Positions 43,364 to 52,359 of a stretch of 64,000 bases of DNA are shown here, one piece after another (the first letter of the stretch is position 1; the number at the start of each line of letters is the position of its first letter). The stretch is from CBDBZX01 sp965213645 (GTDB taxonomy: Bacteria; Deinococcota; Deinococci; Deinococcales; Trueperaceae). The stretch is from contig CBDBZX010000010.1 in the NCBI GenBank assembly GCA_965213645.1, positions 124,001 through 188,000 on the forward strand, given 5' to 3'. Below the pieces are notes generated by a model, which had not been told where the DNA came from, searched no databases, and saw only the letters and a list, made by a program, of their open reading frames with translations. A program made the translations under genes and the position numbers.

Positions 43364-43507
43364 CGTTAGCCGATCTTTGGTTTTAGGCTCGAGGTAGAAA
43401 GGCGTTGGGCAACGTAGAGAGATGAAGAGGTCGGGCGCGGAGCAAGCAATCCGCGTCGTAAGTCTTCGTTACGCCTCAGACTTAGTCATGCTCGGCGTAG
43501 GTTAATG

Positions 43508-43620
43508 ATAGCAGGTATTATCTGGTCAGCTACACTCCCACTGAAAAGAACATCGTTTAGCACGCACTTTAGGTGATGATATCTGCGAAGAAGTGTAGCA
43601 ACGATAAGTGGAACTGCTAT
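43508..43620. repeat. 113-bp repeat element with ATAGCAG ends
   Basis: The element begins ATAGCAGGTATTATC and ends GAACTGCTAT, a short perfect terminal inverted repeat ATAGCAG/CTGCTAT. Its right part (GTGTAGCAACGATAAGTGG) resembles the right part of the 102-bp elements. Its left part, GCAGGTATTATCTGGTCA (43511-43528), recurs exactly on the minus strand at 56899-56916. No ORF. It fills most of the 347-bp gap before ctaG. Confidence 0.55.
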
Positions 43621-43698
43621 GAGTAAACGAGTCGGACTCCTACGCCACAAAACGCACACCGGGACAAACTCCCTACACGCTAAACGCACCTTATCTCA

Positions 43699-43704
43699 TA
43701 CAAT
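43699..43704 (+). promoter_or_regulatory. Candidate leaderless -10 box for ctaG
   Basis: TACAAT ends six bases before the ATG at 43711 with no ribosome-binding site. Confidence 0.5.
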
Positions 43705-43710
43705 AGACCT

Positions 43711-44538
43711 ATGTCTGAACTGTCCGCGCCCGACCTCTCCACGATGTGGCGCTTCGAACCCATCCCTATCGCCCTGACCTTCGTTGCGCTGCTCTTTTAC
43801 TTTCTAGGAACGGGTCCGCTGCGCTCGCGCTTTTTCCCTAGCCGCGACTTTCCCACGACCAAAGCTGCGCTCTTCTACCTCTCGATGACGATCTTGACGC
43901 TCGTCTTCGTTTCGCCGCTGCACACGCTGGGCGAGTTCTACCTCCTCAGCGCACACATGGCGACAATGATGGTGGTGATCTTCGTCGTTGCGCCGCTCTT
44001 CTTGCTCGGTATTCCGGGCTGGCTGATCGCGCCCGTTGCGCTGCATCCCCTTATCAAACCCGTGTTGCGCTTTCTGACGCGACCTGTGGTCAACGTGATT
44101 CACTTCAATTTGGCCTTTTTGCTCATCCACCTGCCGTTCGTGCTCAAACCGCTGATGTTTTCCACCGACGCGCTGCACTACTACACCTATTTCGCTATTT
44201 TCGGCTCGGCAACTCTGATGTGGTGGCCGCTCATGAACCCGCTGCCGCAGGCTTTGCCGAATCCCTCTTACAAAACGCAGATGATCTACCTGCTCGTGCT
44301 GATTACGGCGCATAACCCGTTCTCGAGCGTCTTCTCGTTCTACCCTGGCGTCATCTATCCCTGGTACGCAGAGGTTCCTAGAGTCTTCAACTTAGGCGTG
44401 CTGCAAGACCAGCAGCTTGCCGGGGTTATCATGGGGACTATCTACATCACAGTTATGTTGATTGCGCTAGCAGCGGTGTTTGTGCGGTGGTTTAGCGAGG
44501 GAGAGACGCGGAGCAAGCCGCTCTCCGCACCGACTTAA
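43711..44538 (+). CDS. ctaG: Cytochrome c oxidase assembly protein CtaG-type
   Basis: A 275-residue integral membrane protein of the Bacillus-type CtaG (caa3_CtaG) family, needed to mature haem-copper oxidase. About seven spans are predicted. Family blocks seen: LTFVALLFYFLGTGPLRSR, LTLVFVSPLHTLGEFYLLSA, HMATMMVVIFVVAPLFLLGI, LAFLLIHLPFVLKPLMF, MWWPLMNPLPQALPNPSY, FSVF-like motif SSVFSFYPGVIYPWY, and LQDQQLAGVIMGTIYI. No oxidase genes are adjacent. Confidence 0.9.
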   Translation: MSELSAPDLSTMWRFEPIPIALTFVALLFYFLGTGPLRSRFFPSRDFPTTKAALFYLSMTILTLVFVSPLHTLGEFYLLSAHMATMMVVIFVVAPLFLLGIPGWLIAPVALHPLIKPVLRFLTRPVVNVIHFNLAFLLIHLPFVLKPLMFSTDALHYYTYFAIFGSATLMWWPLMNPLPQALPNPSYKTQMIYLLVLITAHNPFSSVFSFYPGVIYPWYAEVPRVFNLGVLQDQQLAGVIMGTIYITVMLIALAAVFVRWFSEGETRSKPLSAPT

Positions 44539-44580
44539 CCTTTAGGTAGCGTGGAAAGGTTTAGGCTCGAGGCTAAAAAA

Positions 44581-44682
44581 GTAGCATTTCCACTTGAAGC
44601 TGCTACAGCAGCTTCAAGTGTGAGCGGATGCGAATAGAAATGAACGCAGTAAGCTGTGTAGCAACGGCTCGTGGAGCTACTA
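44581..44682 (+). repeat. 102-bp palindromic repeat element, copy 2
   Basis: Plus-strand copy of the family: starts GTAGCATTTCCACTTG, then AGCTGCTACAGCAGCTT, CAAGTGTGAGCGGATG, CGAATAGAAA, GTGTAGCAACGG, and ends CGTGGAGCTACTA. It lies in the 226-bp gap after ctaG. It matches copy 1 and copy 3 along the full length. Confidence 0.75.
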
Positions 44683-44764
44683 AAGAAAGCGGGTTCTGAT
44701 AGGAGAGACGACTTCCCCTCATCAATAACGTTTCTATACGCTAGCAAGCGTTACACTCTGGGTC

Positions 44765-45670
44765 ATGTTAGACGACCTCAGCAGACTCACCGCCGCCGAC
44801 GAAAGCGGCTTTTTGGCCCGCTTAGCGGCGCTCCCTGGCTCTTATGACGGCCCCGATGGGCTCCGCGCCGAACCTTACGGTCTTACTGGCTTTGGTGAAG
44901 CGAGCGCCCTTAGTGCCGCTTTGCGGAGTTGGGTCGATGCGCCTCTGGTTGTATCCGGCACGCAGTTTATGCTCGCGTCAGGTTTCGACTACGGCGAACT
45001 TGGCGCACTCAAACTCATCATGGACTCCGACGTAGAGGTCATCACCCTCGGTTTTGAAGCGTACAAGCCGGACTTTCGCGTCGAGCCGGGGGTACTCAGC
45101 CTTTACACGTATGCGAGCTACCTCGCTCACGCCACTGGACACAACGAAGCGTTGATGCAAGCCGAAGGCGTTATGGTCGCGCTCCGCGATTACCTCCGCC
45201 CCGAAGTCGAGACAGAGCGCAACCCTGCTAAAGCGCTCGCTTGGACGCTCTGGAACCGCGTGCCGCTTCTGCTCGCGCCTAGAGGCGACGCGGGCGTGCT
45301 GAACCTCTTGCAGCGCATCTTTGCGAGGGTTGGCAAGTCGCTGAGTATTAGCGCAGGGGAGCACCCTCTGGAGTTTTTAGCGGGTGCCTTTGAGGGGCGG
45401 CACAACTTAGCGGATGATGTAGTCGGTCTCGTTGTGGGTGAAGAGGACGCGGAGATGCGCTTGGCGAAAGAGGTGCTGGAGACGAGGGTGGCGCAGCTCG
45501 AGCCCCTCACCCTCCCCTTCGGCGGTATCGGTGAACCTCTTGCTGACCCTGGAGCTCGAGCGTTGGTGCTTTGGTACATAAGCCTTTGGACAGCCGCATA
45601 TTTAGCTTTTCTCCACGAGCAGAGCCCCGAAGACTCGCAGGTATATGAAGCGTTACAAGCAGCGCAGTAA
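44765..45670 (+). CDS. SIS-domain protein, phosphoglucose/phosphomannose isomerase-like
   Basis: A 301-residue protein I read as a SIS-domain sugar isomerase relative of the bifunctional PGI/PMI class. There is an N-terminal leader SRLTAADESGFLARLAALPG like that group, the segment APLVVSGTQFMLASGFDYG, AKALAWTLWNRVPLLLAPRG, and a C-terminal domain with FLAGAFEGRHNLADDVVGLV, EVLETRVAQLEPLTLPFGG and ARALVLWYISLWTAAYLAFL typical of the isomerase C-terminal half. The usual catalytic motifs are weak, so this could be a non-catalytic relative. A TACACT box lies seven bases before the ATG, giving a leaderless candidate. Confidence 0.6.
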   Translation: MLDDLSRLTAADESGFLARLAALPGSYDGPDGLRAEPYGLTGFGEASALSAALRSWVDAPLVVSGTQFMLASGFDYGELGALKLIMDSDVEVITLGFEAYKPDFRVEPGVLSLYTYASYLAHATGHNEALMQAEGVMVALRDYLRPEVETERNPAKALAWTLWNRVPLLLAPRGDAGVLNLLQRIFARVGKSLSISAGEHPLEFLAGAFEGRHNLADDVVGLVVGEEDAEMRLAKEVLETRVAQLEPLTLPFGGIGEPLADPGARALVLWYISLWTAAYLAFLHEQSPEDSQVYEALQAAQ

Positions 45671-45692
45671 GAAAAGCAGTAAGCCATAGAAA

Positions 45693-45721
45693 TGAGCGCT
45701 TAACTTTTAGCTAAGCGCTCA
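45693..45721. terminator. Bidirectional hairpin between convergent genes
   Basis: TGAGCGCTTA (45693-45702) pairs with TAAGCGCTCA (45712-45721), loop of nine. It sits exactly between the ends of the SIS gene and the ABC ATPase gene. There is no strong T run, but the placement suits termination from both sides. Confidence 0.6.
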
Positions 45722-45737
45722 CAGTCCTTCTTAAAGA

Positions 45738-46835
<1,098 letters not shown>

Positions 46836-47240
46836 ATCAGCCTCCTTGGTGTTTCTCCATGCCGTGTTTCCCTACGCTTCTTTGTTGTATGTCATTCACA
46901 GTGCGTGTGATTTCTTACTTTAACACAGTTGAGCGCAGAAGCAAAGGGGTTTGGCGCGTCTGTCGCCCGACAAAGCGTCTATAAAGATTGGACGAATGCG
47001 CAGGGATGGAAGAAGTGTGTGGTGCGCTTAGCCGCTGCCTACTTGCACACCGTCAAGGAGCAAGCAGCTTTCTGAAACGCTGAGGTAAAGGGCGTCTGTT
47101 CTAAGTTGTTGAGGCCGCTCGAGCCAAGCGTAAGTCAAGACGTTCAAATCAACGCAGCGAAGCAGTTTGGTACGTAGCTCAGGACACCGACGAATTTACA
47201 TCTTCTGAGGGCTCGACTTCGCTTCATGGCTGCTCAGCTT
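46836..47240. other. Non-coding gap upstream of ugpC
   Basis: About 400 bp with no convincing ORF. It should contain the leftward ugpC promoter; an AT-rich stretch GTTAAAGTAAGAAATCAC is read on the minus strand near 46912-46930. I saw no other structure here apart from scattered CTCGAG words. Confidence 0.35.
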
Positions 47241-47414
47241 CAGGGCTACCGCAAAGTCGTCACCCGGGTAAGCAAAAGGGCACATTGACCTTTGATTAGG
47301 AAGTGCGGTAGCCCTGGTCGTGCTCGAAAATGCCGCTAAGTTGAGAGTAAAGTGATGTGTCGCGTTGAGCGGACTTTGATTTCGAAGGCAATTTTGGACT
47401 TTGCGGTAGCCCTG
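47241..47414. repeat. Palindromic element with CAGGGCTACCGCA ends
   Basis: CAGGGCTACCGCAAAGTC at 47241-47258 is exactly inverted at 47397-47414. A third, inverted copy of the inner part (TGCGGTAGCCCTG) lies at 47304-47316, so the block could be one 174-bp element, or a 76-bp palindromic element with a further end beyond it. An 81-codon minus-strand ORF (47196-47441) crosses it but looks spurious. This is probably a small MITE or a decayed IS remnant. Confidence 0.55.
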
Positions 47415-47434
47415 CTGCTCAGGTTGCAAAAAAC

Positions 47435-47463
47435 GTGACAAACGACTTGTGATGAGGTATACT
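47435..47463 (+). promoter_or_regulatory. Promoter of tRNA-Ser
   Basis: GTGACA (47435-47440) and TATACT (47458-47463) are 17 bases apart, 23 bases before the tRNA, a good promoter match. Confidence 0.7.
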
Positions 47464-47486
47464 TCTCCTTACTGCTCTTCGGATTT

Positions 47487-47578
<92 letters not shown>

Positions 47579-47861
47579 TAAAGTTGTAAGAATCCGCTTT
47601 TTCATACTCGAGAGAGCGGATTTTCTTGATCCTCGCAATACTTTTAGGTGAGTTGCGCCAACCTTCCACCTATTTTTGTAGCATTCTTCATACGACGCTG
47701 CTAGGTTCGCAAGTGTCCTGCACTTAGATTTTAGGCTGAATTTTGCGCTGGCAGCTAACTATTCCGTCTGGTATGTCGCAAGCACCTCGAGTCAGTCGAT
47801 GTAAACCCTCAAATGCCCTCAGTACACACAAACCCCTGATGTATAAAAAGCGAAATTCGTG

Positions 47862-47867
47862 TATAAT
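47862..47867 (+). promoter_or_regulatory. argR -10 box with a possible ARG box
   Basis: TATAAT ends eight bases before the argR ATG. It sits inside ATTCGTGTATAATGAAT, whose ATTC and GAAT arms resemble an ARG operator half-site pair, so ArgR may repress its own gene here. Confidence 0.5.
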
Positions 47868-47875
47868 GAATAAAT

Positions 47876-48334
47876 ATGCCAAGTAAAGAGTACCGACAAC
47901 GTTTAATTGAAGAGTTGGTCGAGAACGAGTTCATCGCGACGCAGTCTGAAATTGCCGAGCACTTAGCCAATCGTGGCGTCAAGGTCACACAAGCAACCAT
48001 CAGCCGCGACGTCAACGAGTTGCGGTTGGTACGGCTGCCGGCGGGCAACGGCCAGCACCGCTACCGCTCCACGCCGTTAGCGGCGCAAGAGGATGTGGTG
48101 GGCGAGTTGACTCAGCGCTTCAGGCTCTTTGTGCGCGATATTGACAGAGGAGAAAACATTATCGTCGTGAATACGGATGAGGGGCACGCTTCGGGCATCG
48201 CCTACGTGATCGATAAGCTCGAGCGCGAAGAGGTCGTCGGCACATTGGCGGGGCAGAACACGATTATGGTCATCGCCAGGAGCAGCGCCGACGCCGAGAC
48301 GGTGCTCGCAGATTTTGAGGAGTTTCTCGAGTAA
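47876..48334 (+). CDS. argR: Arginine repressor ArgR
   Basis: A 152-residue ArgR. The N-terminal winged helix reads RQRLIEELVENEFIATQSEI, AEHLANRGVKVTQATISRDV and NELRLVRLPAGNGQHRY. The C-terminal domain binds arginine and forms hexamers: NIIVVNTDEGHASGIAYVID, EEVVGTLAGQNTIMVIAR, ADAETVLADFEEFL. It should control arginine biosynthesis and catabolism. No arg genes are adjacent. The length is normal. Confidence 0.95.
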   Translation: MPSKEYRQRLIEELVENEFIATQSEIAEHLANRGVKVTQATISRDVNELRLVRLPAGNGQHRYRSTPLAAQEDVVGELTQRFRLFVRDIDRGENIIVVNTDEGHASGIAYVIDKLEREEVVGTLAGQNTIMVIARSSADAETVLADFEEFLE

Positions 48335-48643
48335 TTACGAGTAGTACAAGGACGCATGGCTTTATTTGAAAAAGGGTAGTGGCGCACGCTGAGATGGAGT
48401 TGTAGCTGTGGTGCTTGCGCAAATGACTCATAAAAATGGCACACCGCTAGAACGGGCGACCGTTTAATTTATCACCTAGCTCAGATGTCGCACCGACTAT
48501 AGTAAAAAAGAGTAGTAGCGACCACTTCGAGAGGATGAAGGTTTCTTTAGCGAACCCCAGGTTTCTTTATAAATCTTCTTGCTACCATAAGCTCATGATG
48601 GTTCATACCTTTCTCTCTCTACTCCCCCACCGAAGGGCGCACT
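48335..48643. other. Non-coding gap after argR
   Basis: About 310 bp with no convincing ORF. It includes two copies of GGTTTCTTTA near 48540 and 48560 and must hold the promoter of the response-regulator operon. I saw no other feature. Confidence 0.35.
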
Positions 48644-49087
48644 GTGACTGAAATTTTTTTGTGGTTCTGCTTGAGCCAAACCTTAGCGAGCCTCCCCGCG
48701 ATGACGCCTGGGACCGAGGTCAAACTCGTCCACCCCGACCTTGTGCCCGTTTACGACACAGCGGTGGTCGAGGATGGTCAGCTCGCCTTTTCGGAGCGGT
48801 TAGAACCCGGTACCGAACTCCGCATGTTGTTCTTAGCCCCTGACGCCGATGAGCGGCAGAGCGTAGCCTCGGCCAGCGACGCGCCCTTTGGCCGCATCAG
48901 CTCGCGTGGCGGCGACATCTTAGTGCAGTTTGAAGGCTTCGAGGAGCCCGTCTCGTTTAGGCGTTGGCTAGGCGAAGAGCGCGACGTTGAGCTTATCTTG
49001 CCCGAGCCAGCAGAGAGCGGCCCCGGCGACACTTCCCAAGACCCGCAGCGGTCTGAAGACGAAGCAGGTGATGACAGTGAAAGATAA
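48644..49087 (+). CDS. Hypothetical protein upstream of the response regulator
   Basis: A 147-residue protein with a hydrophobic start (FLWFCLSQTLASLPA) that may be a weak signal peptide. The rest is acidic: GTEVKLVHPDLVPVYDTAVV, LEPGTELRMLFLAPDAD and a low-complexity tail rich in E, D and S. No family is recognised. The start is GTG 48644. It overlaps the start of the response regulator by 17 bases, so it is probably co-translated with it and could be a partner of the two-component system. Confidence 0.6.
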   Translation: MTEIFLWFCLSQTLASLPAMTPGTEVKLVHPDLVPVYDTAVVEDGQLAFSERLEPGTELRMLFLAPDADERQSVASASDAPFGRISSRGGDILVQFEGFEEPVSFRRWLGEERDVELILPEPAESGPGDTSQDPQRSEDEAGDDSER

Positions 49088-49745
49088 ACATATCCTTATC
49101 GTTGAAGACGACCAAGACATCAGCCGCCTGATTAGCTTAGAGCTGGAAGAAGCGGGCTTTTCGGTGAGCGCGTGCGATACCGGAATGCGCGGCCTTGCCG
49201 CCGTACGCGAAGGCGACCCCGACCTCATCGTGCTGGACTTGGGCCTACCCGACCTCAACGGCGCAGAGATCGCGCGGCGCGTGCGCAAGACGAGCGAGAC
49301 GCCTATCATTATCCTCACCGCCGCCGACGACGTTGAGACCAAGGTAGACCTCCTAAACTCGGGCGCGGACGACTACCTCGCTAAGCCCTTCCACGCTGAA
49401 GAACTCATCGCGCGGGTGCGCGTGCAACTGCGCCACCGCAGCGCGGGCGCAGCGCAAACCATCGGCGACATGGTCCTAGACCCGGCGCGGCGGCAGCTCT
49501 TCTGGGACGACCAAGAGGTGCGCCTCTCCCCGCGCGAGTTCGACCTCTTGGTCTACCTCTGCAACGCGCCGGGGCGCGTCTACAGCCGCCACGAGATCGA
49601 GCACAACGTCTGGGGTGAGGATTTGCCGCCCTCGAGCAACGTTGTCGACGTCCATATTGCCAACATCCGCTCGAAGCTGCGCGACGCGGGCGGCTACGGC
49701 CTCATTCGCACGGTGCGCGGCATCGGCTACGCGATCAAGAGCTAG
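49071..49745 (+). CDS. Response regulator, OmpR/PhoB family
   Basis: A 224-residue response regulator. The receiver domain has KHILIVEDDQDISRLI with the acidic pair, the phospho-accepting D56 in LIVLDLGLPDLNG, PIIILTAADD, and the lysine in DDYLAKPFHAEEL. The C-terminal winged helix is the OmpR type (LSPREFDLLVYLCNAPGRVY, SRHEIEHNVWGEDLPPSSNV, VDVHIANIRSKLRDAGG, LIRTVRGIGYAI). I use ATG 49071, which begins MTVKDKHILIVED; an upstream ATG at 48987 lies inside the previous gene in a different frame and is unlikely. Its kinase follows at 49905. Confidence 0.95.
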   Translation: MTVKDKHILIVEDDQDISRLISLELEEAGFSVSACDTGMRGLAAVREGDPDLIVLDLGLPDLNGAEIARRVRKTSETPIIILTAADDVETKVDLLNSGADDYLAKPFHAEELIARVRVQLRHRSAGAAQTIGDMVLDPARRQLFWDDQEVRLSPREFDLLVYLCNAPGRVYSRHEIEHNVWGEDLPPSSNVVDVHIANIRSKLRDAGGYGLIRTVRGIGYAIKS

Positions 49746-49904
49746 TTGACAGGTAAGCACGAATCAAGAGGTGGCGCTAGGGTATTCTGAAGTGTGTTCG
49801 CTCTACCTAACGCCACCCTTATCACCGCAAGCGCGTAGTAAGGCTGTGCTCTATACCTCCTCCACAGCGCTCAAAGAACCCACTTTGTCCTTAGGGGCGC
49901 TTCG

Positions 49905-51308
49905 GTGATCGTACGCGGCGGCATTCCGCTCCGCTGGCGCATCGCTATCTTGAGCAGTCTAGCGGTAGCGCTCCTCAGCATCATCGCGGCGCTCATCGCC
50001 TTTGCGGTGGTGCGTTCCTCGCTCACAGGCGATTTACAGCGCTCGCTGCGTGAAGATGTCGTCAGGGTTGCGCGGGATTATGGCGGCACAACCTTAGAGG
50101 CAACCTCAGACGCAACAGAGAGCGCCGAACCGGAAACCGGTGCAGCGCTCCAGCTTCCCCCTACAGGTCCAACAGGCGGTTTGGTGATTCAGCTCTACAA
50201 CGCAGAAGGTACGTTCATCGCCGAATCTGATCAGGACACAGAAGACTACGAACAGGGCGAGCGTTTAGTCATTCCTTCAGATATCGTGACCTCTGTAACC
50301 GAGAGTGAAGAGATCGTCGACTGGAGCGGCACACTGAGCGGCGGACCCGTTCGCGCCGCCCTGACGCCCATCAGCTTCGGGGTGGTCGTAATCATCTCGC
50401 CCTCAACATATATCGGCACAGCGCTCAATCAGTTGGCGCGGGCTTTGGCGATCACTGGAACGGCGCTCATCTTGCTCAGCAGCTTGATCGGTTACTTGGT
50501 CGCGGCGGCGGCCATGCGCCCTATCACACAACTCGCTAATCTCGCCGCGCAGCTCGACCCCGAACACTTGGCTCCTATCGACTACCGTGGTCCGAGAGAC
50601 GAAGTGGGGCAGCTCAACTACGTCCTCAACGACCTCATCTTGCGGCTCAGAGCGTCGATGGACGCACAGCGGAGCTTTCTGGCCGAGACCAGTCACGAAC
50701 TCCGCACGCCCTTGACGAGTTTGCAGGGCTTTTTAGACCGCGCGGTGCGGCGTGCGCCACCTGAGGTGAGGAGTGACTTGGAGGACGTGCGCCGCATCGC
50801 CCGCACCATGTCGCGCCTGGTCGCCGACATCTTGCAGCTTTCGCGCGGTCAGTTGGTGCGCGAGTACGTGCCCCACCTGCTCGACCCTTACACCGACCTC
50901 TTGCAACCCGTCGCTGAGGAGTTCCCTGGCGTTCGCGTGGAGGCCAAGCCCGACAACCTACTTCTCGGCGACCCTGAACGCTTGCGGCAACTGCTCCGCA
51001 ACCTCACCGCCAACGCGGTGCGGGCCACGGGCGACCCTGAAAAGGTTGTCTTAGCGCTTAGCCAATCGGACAGCTCGCTCATCTTGAGCGTCTGCGACAG
51101 CGGTCCCGGCATTCCGCCCGACATCTTGCCCAACATCTTTGACAAGTTTTATAAGGGCGCAGGGGGCGGTGCGGGTTTGGGTTTAGCGATTGCCAAACAG
51201 ATTGCCGAGGTGCATCAGGGTGACATTGAGGTGGACAGCACCTATGGTCAGGGCACGACCTTTCGCGTCACGCTACCAACCTTTGCTGACGCGGTCATAG
51301 ACGAGTAA
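49905..51308 (+). CDS. Sensor histidine kinase
   Basis: A 467-residue membrane histidine kinase, the likely partner of the response regulator at 49071. It has two membrane spans (about 11-36 and 176-202) enclosing an extracytoplasmic domain of about 140 residues that should sense the signal. A HAMP linker follows, then HisKA with the phosphorylated H264 in SFLAETSHELRTPLTSLQG. The ATPase domain shows the N box LRNLTANAVRATGD, G1 VCDSGPGIPPDILPNIF and G2 GGAGLGLAIAKQIAEVH. GTG 49905 is the start; 159 bp separate it from the regulator gene. Confidence 0.95.
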   Translation: MIVRGGIPLRWRIAILSSLAVALLSIIAALIAFAVVRSSLTGDLQRSLREDVVRVARDYGGTTLEATSDATESAEPETGAALQLPPTGPTGGLVIQLYNAEGTFIAESDQDTEDYEQGERLVIPSDIVTSVTESEEIVDWSGTLSGGPVRAALTPISFGVVVIISPSTYIGTALNQLARALAITGTALILLSSLIGYLVAAAAMRPITQLANLAAQLDPEHLAPIDYRGPRDEVGQLNYVLNDLILRLRASMDAQRSFLAETSHELRTPLTSLQGFLDRAVRRAPPEVRSDLEDVRRIARTMSRLVADILQLSRGQLVREYVPHLLDPYTDLLQPVAEEFPGVRVEAKPDNLLLGDPERLRQLLRNLTANAVRATGDPEKVVLALSQSDSSLILSVCDSGPGIPPDILPNIFDKFYKGAGGGAGLGLAIAKQIAEVHQGDIEVDSTYGQGTTFRVTLPTFADAVIDE

Positions 51309-51313
51309 AGGAT

Positions 51314-51949
51314 TCAGGGAGACTGCCCAAAACTCATGCTGAGGCCGTCCACGATGAACTGCACGGCGAGCGCCGCCAGCAGCACGCCGAGCACGCGGCT
51401 CACGACGCCCGAGCCCGTCACCCCGATGAGTTTCATCAAGCGTCCGGTGAGAAGCAGCGATAAAAGCGCGAGCCCCAAAACCAGCATGAGCACCCCTAGA
51501 AGTGCCAATGTCACCCAGATGTCGGTGCTGCGCCCGTTGAGTAGGAGCATCGTCGTGATCGCGCCGGGGCCGCCAATGAGCGGAATCGCTAGCGGGAACA
51601 CCGAGATATCTTGGCGCTGCGCCGCCTCCGCTTGCTCGCGCACCGTCGTCGAGCGGAGCCCCGAGTCGCGCACGAGCACCATATCAATGGCGAGCAAAAA
51701 GAGGAGCACGCCGCCCGCCACGCGGAAAGCCGACAAACTAATGCCCAATACGCTGAGGAGCGGGTTGCCGATAAAGGTAAAAATCACGAGTATAGCGGCG
51801 GCGATCGCCACGCCCCGGAAGGCGATGCGCCGCCTCTCGGCGTCCGTCTCCTTCTGCGTGAGCGCGCCAAAGATGGGCACGAGGCTCACCGGGTCAACGA
51901 CGACGATGAGCGTCACAAAAGCGTTGAGAAGGAGGTCTGCGGTGTTCAT
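51314..51949 (-). CDS. MarC family integral membrane protein
   Basis: A 211-residue protein with six predicted spans. It belongs to the MarC/NAAT family: LLLNAFVTLIVVVDPVSLVP, IFGALTQKETDAERRRIAFR, FTFIGNPLLSVLGISLSAFR, VAGGVLLFLLAIDMV and PLAIPLIGGPGAITTMLLL. The function of MarC proteins is not established; early links to antibiotic resistance were not confirmed. I place the start at ATG 51949, with AGGAAAAATCC upstream, in preference to 51991. It converges with the histidine kinase. Confidence 0.9.
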   Translation of the reverse strand: MNTADLLLNAFVTLIVVVDPVSLVPIFGALTQKETDAERRRIAFRGVAIAAAILVIFTFIGNPLLSVLGISLSAFRVAGGVLLFLLAIDMVLVRDSGLRSTTVREQAEAAQRQDISVFPLAIPLIGGPGAITTMLLLNGRSTDIWVTLALLGVLMLVLGLALLSLLLTGRLMKLIGVTGSGVVSRVLGVLLAALAVQFIVDGLSMSFGQSP

Positions 51950-52359
51950 GGATTTTTCCTCAGAGCGAACGGTTAAAGGTTGGAATCGCACGATGCTCTA
52001 TGGATTGAGCCAAAAGGATAGACGAAATTACCGCGTTCCCTATTCAGGTCTACATACCTAAAGTTGTTGGGCACAGCAGCTTCCGAGGCTACCTGAACGC
52101 TATACGCCGTCACCATAAAGGACAAACCACGCAAAAAGTGAAGCTAATCCTCCAGTTCCTTCTGTGAAGTACGGATACCTGCTAAAACTTAGTGCTTGAC
52201 GAAATTAAAGACAAAGGGCTTGCTGTCCTCCTCGCTTGAAGAGGGCCTGACGCCCTAGCCCTACTCGGAGTGTCAGAAACCGAATAACGCCTGCTCACAA
52301 GCTACTGAGTGAGGTAAAATGCATCTCACGTCCACCGAAACCTGCTCTAGGATAAACCC
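51950..52359. other. Non-coding gap between MarC and the TPR protein
   Basis: About 410 bp without a convincing ORF. It holds the promoters of two divergent genes. A G/C-rich segment at about 52222-52262 (GGGCTTGCTG ... CCCTAGCCC) can fold on itself, but no T run or known RNA shape is visible. Confidence 0.35.

Noticed and set aside
47196..47441. 81-codon minus-strand ORF
   Set aside because: It runs across an inverted-repeat element and has no family-like sequence, ribosome-binding site or neighbours.
48987..49070. Longer response regulator from 48987
   Set aside because: The extra residues lie in an alternative frame of the upstream gene; the family starts at KHILIVEDD after ATG 49071.
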